Shown here: piece after piece, positions 57,640 to 64,000 of the stretch | Position numbering within the stretch: position 1 is the first letter of the stretch | Layout: the number at the start of each line of letters is the position of its first letter | NCBI GenBank assembly: GCA_027924585.1 | Contig: BSBM01000050.1 | Location: 4,154,001 to 4,218,000, forward strand | Length of the DNA stretch: 64,000 nucleotides | Source of the DNA: Larix kaempferi | Taxonomy: Eukaryota > Streptophyta > Pinopsida > Pinales > Pinaceae | Direction of reading: 5' to 3' | Translations under genes and position numbers: made by a program | Notes under the pieces: generated by a model | Database searches by the model: none | What the model was told of the DNA's origin: nothing | The model's input: the letters and a program-made list of their open reading frames with translations, nothing else

Positions 57640-58450
57640 CAGGTAAGCATGTAATTTGTGACCTGGGAGATTTGTAGATGGTCTTTTGAGGTTTTTCCTA
57701 TGGCATGTAATTCGAGGTTTTGCCTATGGCATGGCATGTGAGTATCAGATAATACTTTGTGGCTGTGGATCAAGTTGTGCAGGTAAGCATGTAATTTGTG
57801 ACCTGGGAGATTTGCAGATGGTATTTCGAGGTTTTGCCTATGGCATGTAATTTTTCCTGGGACATCTGGCAAATGCTCTTTCAAGGTTTTGCTTGGGAGG
57901 ACATATAATTTCTGCCCTGGGAGATCTGCAGATAGTCTTTCGAGGTTTTTCCTATGGCATGTAATTCGGTGCCCTCGGATATCTGACAAATTCTCTTGCG
58001 AGGTTTTGTCCTATGGCATGTAATTTGCTCCTGGGAGATCTGGACAGGATGAAAAACGCCTCAGATGCTTCAGCCATGTTTTGCCATGACCATATGTAAT
58101 TTGCTCCTGGGAGATCTGGACAAGATGAAAAAGGCCTCAGATGCTTCAGCCAGGTTTTGTGGTGGACCACATGTAATGTGCTCCTGGGAGATCCGACAGG
58201 TAGAGCTGTGTGCTTGTAACAGCCTGGGATGCTTCAGCCAGGTTTTGTGGTGAGATCACATGTAATGTGCTCCTGGGAGATCTGACAGGTAGAGCCATGT
58301 GCTCGTAACAGCCTGGGATGCTTCAGCCAGGTTTTGTGATGGCTCACATGTAATGTGCTCCTGGGAGATCCTACAAGTAGAGTTGTGTGCTCCTAATAGC
58401 CTGGGATGCTGTAGCCAGGTTTTGTGACGCACATAATAAGTCCTGAGGAT
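57640..58450. repeat. Tandem repeats with CTCCTGGGAGATC core, C2
   Basis: ATGTAATGTGCTCCTGGGAG recurs at 58171, 58260 and 58348 (88-89 bp). Upstream units with ATGTAATTTG(C/T) are 60-80 bp. Units carry CAGGTAGAGC-TGTGTGCTCGTAAC and GCTTCAGCCAGGTTTTG parts. Confidence 0.88.
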
Positions 58451-58685
58451 TCCACAGTATGGCCAGTGATGACGAAGACCTGCAGGTGGTGGGCCTACAT
58501 TCAGTATGAAAAAGGACTGGCTCTATAGAACTTCCTATGATGAGTAGATTCAAAGATTGATTGAGATAGCAGCAGTAGTGACGATGATGATGACTTGATG
58601 ATGATTATCCAGTGACGATGATCCAGAGAAGATGACTTGTGCTAGAAGACCTGTGCTGAGAAATACCTTCCTAATTAAGAGAGAG
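58451..58685 (+). other. Conserved 3' block and polypurine tract of C2
   Basis: Contains GGTGGGCCTACATTCAGTAT, GAAAAAGGACTGGCTCT and a GATGATGA-rich part, ending TTAAGAGAGAG at the LTR. It matches C1 and C3. Confidence 0.75.
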
Positions 58686-59336
58686 TGTTGATGTATATGT
58701 AACTTCAGAATGTATTTCATATATGTATGTTGTATGTACTCCTATAGAGATGGTATTATTCCTCTATACGGAAGTGTCGTCATTTATATTGTAAATGTTG
58801 TAACTTATACTTGATGGGTTATTAGACCACCTTGTTGGGGTCGGCTCTGTATAAGTCATGTGGGTCAAAGGGTTATTAGACCACCCTATTGGGGGTCGGC
58901 CATGTGGGTCGAAGGGTTATTAGACCACCCTATTGGGGGTCGGCCCAGTCAGTATTAGGTTATGTGGTTAAGTTCGATCCTACATGATTTATGTAAAAGG
59001 AAATTCAAGTCAAGTATAAATAGAGTGCGGGAGGCACTCTATTGGTTCACTCACTTCTCACTCATGCACTCAAGGAGGAGTGGCACACTTATGGAGGAGG
59101 AGGATCTGCTACTAGGTTATGTCTATCTCTCATGTTTGGGTTGTATCATTGCTCTATCTATCTCTGAGGAAGTTATTGGGGTTTTTCACCTTTATGGTTT
59201 TCCCCAAGTAAATCTTTGTGTCTCTTGTGTGATTGCATTATTGTATCCATGATTGATATGCTATAGATATGTTGTACATGTTGTTCTATCAGTTAAGATC
59301 CTAGATCATATTGAAGTAAATTCTGAAAATTTAACA
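58686..59336 (+). repeat. 3' LTR of element C2
   Basis: 651 bp, TGTTGATG to TTTAACA, then CTGGA. The TATA-side hairpin is perfect here: AGAGTGC-GGGAG-GCACTCT (59022-59040). Confidence 0.94.
59022..59040 (+). promoter_or_regulatory. TATA-adjacent hairpin, C2 3' LTR
   Basis: Directly after TATAAATA: 7-bp arms AGAGTGC and GCACTCT around GGGAG. Unlike the C1 and C3 stems in sequence, alike in place. Confidence 0.8.
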
Positions 59337-59341
59337 CTGGA

Positions 59342-59690
59342 TTAATCATAATATGCCCAGGTGTGAACAAATATGCACTATAATCAGGTTGCTGGAAACC
59401 AACGGGTATCAGAAGCGGATTGTTGAAATCAGTCAGAGGAGGATTAAAAGGAGTATTAAACTCACCAGAAGTGAGATCCTCAATCTCGATTGTATTAAAA
59501 GCTTGCTGATATGGAGTCCCAGGTTGTGGTTCCTTAGGAACCTCTATTTCACTAGTAGTTTCAAATGGACCACTGGAGTTTGTCCTCTATCGTCTTGGTG
59601 GCGGTAGTGGTTCCACTCTAAGTGGGAGAAGGTTTTACAACCTTTGAGACCTACGAAGTTATTGGTCTTCCACGATTATATATAAAAAAA
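59342..59690 (-). pseudogene. gag: gag N-terminal region, element B (first part)
   Basis: Minus strand from about 59675: a GTG-headed EDQ-LRRS start with stops, then the LPLRVEPLPPP, EIEDLTSGEFNTPFNPPL and IPVGFQQPDYSAYLFTPGH blocks of A. It stops at the C2 insertion and resumes at 51996. Confidence 0.8.
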
Positions 59691-61745
59691 TAAAAACTAA
59701 GTAAAAACCTATTGGCCACTAAGACTAAGGGGCAAACAGCATACCACTAAAAAATCCTAAGTACACAAACTAGGCAAACAAGATGCCTTCCGGAGAAGAG
59801 TCTGGGATGATGAGGGCCCATAACAGATCAACAAAGGATGAAGAACAGTTAACAAGGGTCCACAATACAATTACTAAGGGTGCAAGCGGTGGAATCACCC
59901 AACCGCCCTCCCAAAGACCTGCAAGGGATTTCCTCCCACATCTGTCCTAGGTACGACAGATATACCCTCCGTTGTCACCTATGTATGATCCTGTGGTTAG
60001 ATACTAAGGCTACCATACATACAAAATATCCTGGGGGGACAGTCGTCAGCCTGATCAAAATGCGTGGGCAACGTAGAAAAGCCCGAAGTCTGGATGGACC
60101 CTCGTACGTGAATCGACCTTGGTTTATGGTCAAAAGGAATGTGAGGGAGGTATCCTCAACAATTTTGATTCCACAGCCTCGTGCTTAGCTCTAGTTTCAA
60201 TAGAGTTTCCTAGGAATATTTGATATATACGGGTTTACCTATATGACAGTCGAACTACGATTTTTGAGTAATGAAACAAGCTTCGAGGAGTTTAAGGTGT
60301 TTTAAGCTCAAAACTCTAGCCTAGACTAGTTGGTGTCATGTATCCCTAGAAAGAAAAACGTTTCTAATTGATTTTATTAAGATTCTTTTTAAGGTTACTT
60401 TTTACTCAGTGGGGTAGTGCATTGTGTGATGTGGTTGCAACAGAAAGTAAAGTGCATGAAATGAAACAACTTTCAACAACAAAAAGACTTTTTATTTTTT
60501 GTTTTATTTTCTTTCCAAAATGAAGAGTAAGCAAACCTAAACAAAGCTTTCTTTTTGTTTTCTTTTCAAATTCTGAACAAAGTAAACTATGCTACTCTGC
60601 AAATATTATAAGCCTCACTACTCTAAGCTACCAAACGTATTTTTCTTTTTCTGTTATATATGAACAAAAACGAACTTGAAAATGGAAGCAAGTAAGACCT
60701 ACAAAAGATGTGCAAGTATGGAAAAATGACTCTAAAGTTCACAACAATCGAATCAATGATCCGACAAAGACTTGTCCTACAAGTCTTTTCGAAGGAAAAA
60801 ACTCTTGAACTTGGAAGCAAAGTGGGGAGAAAACAAGGATGAAAGATGCTTACAACTGGAAATCAAACTTAGAAGAATGCTCCAAAGCACCAAACCCTAA
60901 ACAAGAACACTAAGCCAAGTAGTAGGTAGGCAAGCGAACTAAAGACAACCTTGCTAATACAAAATCTCAAAGGTGAAGCAAACTAAAGTACTTCAAACTC
61001 ACTTAATACTGGAAATGACAGTGAGGTCAAGAAATGTCAAGACTCAAAAATCTTTGGAAGACACCCCAAAGGCTCCAAAAAAATGGGTCAAAACCCTAAA
61101 TCAAGGGATGAGACACCAAAGAGCATACAAGTGTCACAACAAACAACAAATGCTAAACACAAAGGTTTGTATACCTGCAACACACTACTAGGGTATGGAC
61201 GAGCAGCTATGTTCACTAAGGAACAACGCATGGTCTCCAAAAAGATTCAGAAATGAATAAGACACTTCAAAAGTAATCAAGTGACCAAAAGATGACCTAA
61301 GGGACTCAAAAGAGGTTAAAGAGACTCGAAGACGGATTACAGACCTCAAATACCAGTTAAGAAGGCCAATAACAAAGTTAGAAACCAAACCAAAATAGGT
61401 GGAAAACCAAACCTTACATCAAACAGAGAGCTACGGGAATGTGCTCTACTGTGCAGTAGGAAAACTAGCGCACTCTGGAAGGTGTGCGCTACTATGCAGT
61501 AGGTAAACTAGTGCACAAACTCAGGTATGCGCTACTGTAGATACAGTAGAGTAGCATACATGTCAGGAAAGGTCATAAGTCAAGCTTTGTAGAGGTGTAA
61601 AAGGCTGAGTCAGACAAAATACAACAGGTAGGGATGACCTACAAGGCCCCTCAGAGGCTTAAAAGGATCAAAAAGTACTGGAAAGACAAAAAAATGGGTT
61701 TCCTAGAGTAGAAAAACAATCGGCTCCCCAGTGGAGTCGCTAGTC
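59691..61745 (-). other. Leader and primer site of element B
   Basis: About 2 kb homologous to the leader of A, without a supported gene. The primer site (just below 61746, minus strand) reads TAGCGACTCCACTGGGGA. 42-bp-module copies with TGCGCTACT and AGTAGCGCA words lie at 61440-61565, about 43 bp apart. Confidence 0.75.
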
Positions 61746-62779
61746 TGTTGTTCGGGAAATTCACCCTATAGTGAGGAAAGGGACACTATCAACTTAGGGG
61801 GAGACAAGTAAACACAATGATTACGCTACAGAAACATCTATAAATGGAAATAGATCAAGGATCTTGAAGATGTACCTTATTACTGATGTTTGATCCTAGC
61901 TTTGCTCGATCTTGCGCTCAATCTTCAACTTGAACTTCCACTTCAATAGACCTGCAACATAACGATACCTTCCTTAGAGTATCTTGACTAATATAAAGAT
62001 GATAAAATTAAAATGCAATTCAAACACCAAGAACAATCAAGCATTTAACCAAATAAATACACAATCCATTAGGAATTATATTTGGGACAGGAAGGAATGT
62101 TTCAACCTTTATTGTCAAAAGCATATAATGATTACAAGTTATACCTGATCAATGTAGCATGCTTGTGCAACCGGATTCTGGGCTCCTGCTCTTCTCTAAC
62201 TTGAAATCTTCTAGCATAACAACGCTTCATACAAATTTCTCTTCTTGTGAATGAGAATCACAACAATGTCTAACTCCTCTCCTCAATCCTCCTTGTATTT
62301 ATTGGACAAGGAAGGAAGTTTATATCGAGAGGTGGTTGTAATGGAAGTTAGGGAAGTTGTAGAACCAACTGCAACTAATCCCAATTCATCAAATTAATAT
62401 ATATTTTTATCATATTTTAAGGTGTGCGCAAGTTTTTCACAGTGGAGTAGCGCACAGTATGCAACTTCAATGTTTAACAACTAGCATTTGCAACTTTTTG
62501 GAGGGTGTGCACTAGTTTACTAAAGTGGAGTATCCCACAGCATGAGATGTGCGCTACTATTGAGCCTATGGAGTAGGTCATGAGTGCTATTTTACTGAAG
62601 TAGAGTAGTGCACAGCTCAAAACATGAGGTTTTTCAGGGTTTTGCTAGCTTGCAGAAGGGTAAGTCAGGTCAAGGTATCATCGAAGGTCATCATGCTCTT
62701 CAATCCACAAGTTGTCCTTTTGTGTGATCGATAGCTCAAGGTGATCACGGACGGAGAAGTGCAGATTTGGCCTATAACA
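61746..62779 (-). repeat. 5' LTR of element B
   Basis: On the minus strand TGTTATAGGCC (62779) to CGAACAACA (61746), 1034 bp. It carries repeats with TGTGCGCTACT/AGTAGCGCA arms at 62440-62620 in place of the A-type 42-bp units. ATGAC follows at 62780. Confidence 0.93.
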
Positions 62780-62784
62780 ATGAC

Positions 62785-63255
62785 AAAACCTGGCTGAAGC
62801 ATCCCAGGCTGTTACGAGCACACAGCTCTACCTGTCGGATCTCCCAAGAGCACATTACATGTGATCTTACCACAAAAATTGGCTGAAGCATCCCAGGCTA
62901 TTACGAGCACACAGCTCTACCTGTCGGATCTCCCAGGAGCACATTACATGTGGTCCACCACAAAACTTGGCTGAAGCATCTAAGGCCTTTTTCATCCTGT
63001 CCAGATCTCCCAGGAGCATATTACATGTGGTCTTGGCAATGCCTCGAAAGAGCATCCAAGTCCTTTTTCATCCTGTTTAGATCTCCCAGGTCCACTTACA
63101 TGCCATAGGACAATGCCTCGAAAGAGAATCTGAGGCCTTTTACATCCTGTCCAGATATCCCAGGTCTACTTACATGTCCTTCTAGAGCAATGCCTCGAAA
63201 GAGCATCTGAGGCCTTTTTCATCCTGTCCAAATCTCCTCGGTCTACTTACATGCT
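62785..63255. repeat. Tandem repeats with CTCCTGGGAGATC core, C3
   Basis: Minus-oriented units with GATCTCCCAGGAGCACATTAC-type sequence (written here on the + strand in parts: ATCTCCCA and GCACATTACATG) recur about every 85-90 bp, then shorter ones with GAGCATCTGAGGCCTTTTTC. Element B entered one of these units. Confidence 0.85.
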
Positions 63256-63259
63256 CATC

Positions 63260-63800
63260 TGCACAACATGTCCATGGCCACAGAGTATCAACTTGATACT
63301 CTCCATACATCATCCTAATGTATACATGATCATCCTGATCATCATCACTGCATCGTCCTAATGCATGTCATATGGAGAAGCTCATCATCCACGATCATCC
63401 TGATCATACAATGCATCTACCTGATGCATACCAAGTATCTACCTGATACATATCACCATACACAGTGTATCCACCTGATACATACATAGATACATGATCC
63501 ACACAATGTATCTACCTGATACATATCAACACACATGATCTACCTGATCATACAACGTATCCACCTGATACATATACAGATACATGGTCCAAGCATCCAA
63601 CATGATGCATACATACATAAATGATCCAATTGATCATATCCAGCATCCAACATGATGCGTACATACATAAATGACCCAACTGATCATATCCAGCATCCAA
63701 CATGATGCGTACATACATAAATGATCCAACTGATCATATCCAGCATCCAACATGATGCGTACATACATAAATGATCCAACTGATCATACAGAGCAGAAAC
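63260..63800. repeat. Array of short hairpins with covarying stems, C3
   Basis: On the + strand: ATGCATC/GATGCAT (63411-63429), GTATC/GATAC (63435-63449), TGTATC/GATACA (63466-63482), ATGTATC/GATACAT (63506-63524), ATGATC/GATCAT (63535-63551). Loops are TACCT or CACCT, the reverse complement of the C2 loops. Beyond 63590 a unit of about 59 bp with CATCCAACATGATGC repeats four times. Confidence 0.85.
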
Positions 63801-63829
63801 TAGAACATCATCCTGATGCTCATCATCCA

Positions 63830-64000
63830 GCACTTACATCCACAGCCATGTGAAGGATCCCCCTTCCACCATACTAGGAATGGCTACAACAAATGTCTCC
63901 ATCACTTCTTCCTCGAAGTGTCGTTGATCTAAGAACACCAAGCCTCTCTCTGAAGTACTCGAACTTCACTCTGGCTAGTGGCTTCGTCAACACATCTACA
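63830..64000 (-). pseudogene. RH: RNase H C-terminal end, element C3 (partial)
   Basis: Minus strand, from the window end: VDVLTKPLARVKFEYFRERL, then EEVMETFVVAIPSMVEGG and FTWLWM before the stop. It is in one frame, unlike C1 and C2, where deletions break this part. The remainder of pol lies outside the window. Confidence 0.85.

Larger units (their letters stand above)
52002..59336 (+). mobile_element. Element C2: non-autonomous Ty1/copia element inserted in gag of B
   Basis: LTRs of 651 bp each (52002-52652 and 58686-59336), duplication CTGGA (51997-52001 and 59337-59341). Inside: primer site, 2.9-kb leader, worn 44-bp repeats, RT fragments from the N-terminal region on, RNase H, hairpin array, CTGGGAGAT repeats, conserved 3' block. 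No gag, protease or integrase was recognised. The plan equals C1. Confidence 0.93.
27343..62779 (-). mobile_element. Element B: second Tat-like Ty3/gypsy element, split by E and C2
   Basis: After removing E (35058-49184) and C2 (52002-59336) with their duplications, the minus strand reads as a copy of element A of about 14 kb: 5' LTR (62779-61746), leader, gag, protease, RT, RNase H, integrase, second RNase H, antisense PMD, 97-bp array and a shortened 3' LTR. ATGAC (62780-62784) and ATCAC (27338-27342) flank it. Numerous stops and shifts make it inactive. Confidence 0.92.
26393..64000 (-). mobile_element. Element C3: Ty1/copia element, split by B, open at the window end
   Basis: Minus-strand parts at 64000-62785 and 27342-26393 are one element interrupted by B (duplication ATCAC/ATGAC, one mismatch). 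It has RNase H end, hairpin array, CTGGGAGAT repeats, the conserved 3' block and a 600-bp 3' LTR. It entered D near 26392. The rest, including the 5' LTR, lies to the right of the window. It is closest to C2. Confidence 0.88.

Noticed and set aside
1-64000. tRNA or rRNA genes
   Set aside because: The tRNA-like words found are primer sites next to LTRs; no cloverleaf or rRNA core sequence was recognised by eye, and no search could be run.

Overview
The window is land-plant nuclear DNA made almost wholly of LTR retrotransposons, most of them nested in one another. No host gene, tRNA or rRNA could be supported. The mix of Ty3/gypsy chromovirus, Tat-type Ty3/gypsy with a second RNase H and a plant mobile domain ORF, and several Ty1/copia elements points to a large, repeat-rich plant genome. 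A gymnosperm or similar would fit, but the sequence alone does not settle the species.

Layout. 1-2302 is unassigned AT-rich DNA. 2308-17330 is element A, a full-length Tat-like gypsy element on the + strand with 5-bp target duplication CCATG. 17336-18928 is a non-coding, CCATGG-rich tandem repeat that element D (copia, - strand) entered. D is split twice: by C1 (copia, +, 19703-25540, duplication TATGT) and, at 26393, by C3 (copia, -), which runs past the window end. C3 is split by B (27343-62779, -), a second copy of the Tat-like family of A, with duplication ATCAC/ATGAC. B is itself split by E (35058-49184, +), a chromovirus with 4.6-kb LTRs and duplication TTAAA, and by C2 (copia, +, 52002-59336, duplication CTGGA). 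The insertion order is therefore D, then C1 and C3, then B, then C2 and E.

How the parts work. E carries a nearly readable gag-pol with protease, reverse transcriptase (RT), RNase H, integrase and chromodomain. Its breaks are five C-to-T stops, one single-base slip and one short deletion. A and B carry gag, protease, RT, RNase H, integrase and a second, archaeal-type RNase H. Opposite in direction and behind it lies a plant mobile domain ORF with its own phase-preserving intron. C1 and C2 lack recognisable gag, protease and integrase and keep only RT/RNase H pieces behind a 2.2-2.9-kb leader, so they look non-autonomous.

The most unusual signal is structural, not coding. The related copia elements C1, C2 and C3 have arrays of short hairpins between RNase H and the 3' LTR, with a constant 5-nt loop position and stems that change in a compensatory way. 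Each LTR also has a hairpin beside its TATA box whose stem sequence differs between elements while the structure is kept. The Tat-like elements carry their own tandem modules: a 42-bp unit at three sites and a 97-bp hairpin unit with 3 copies in A and 4 in B.
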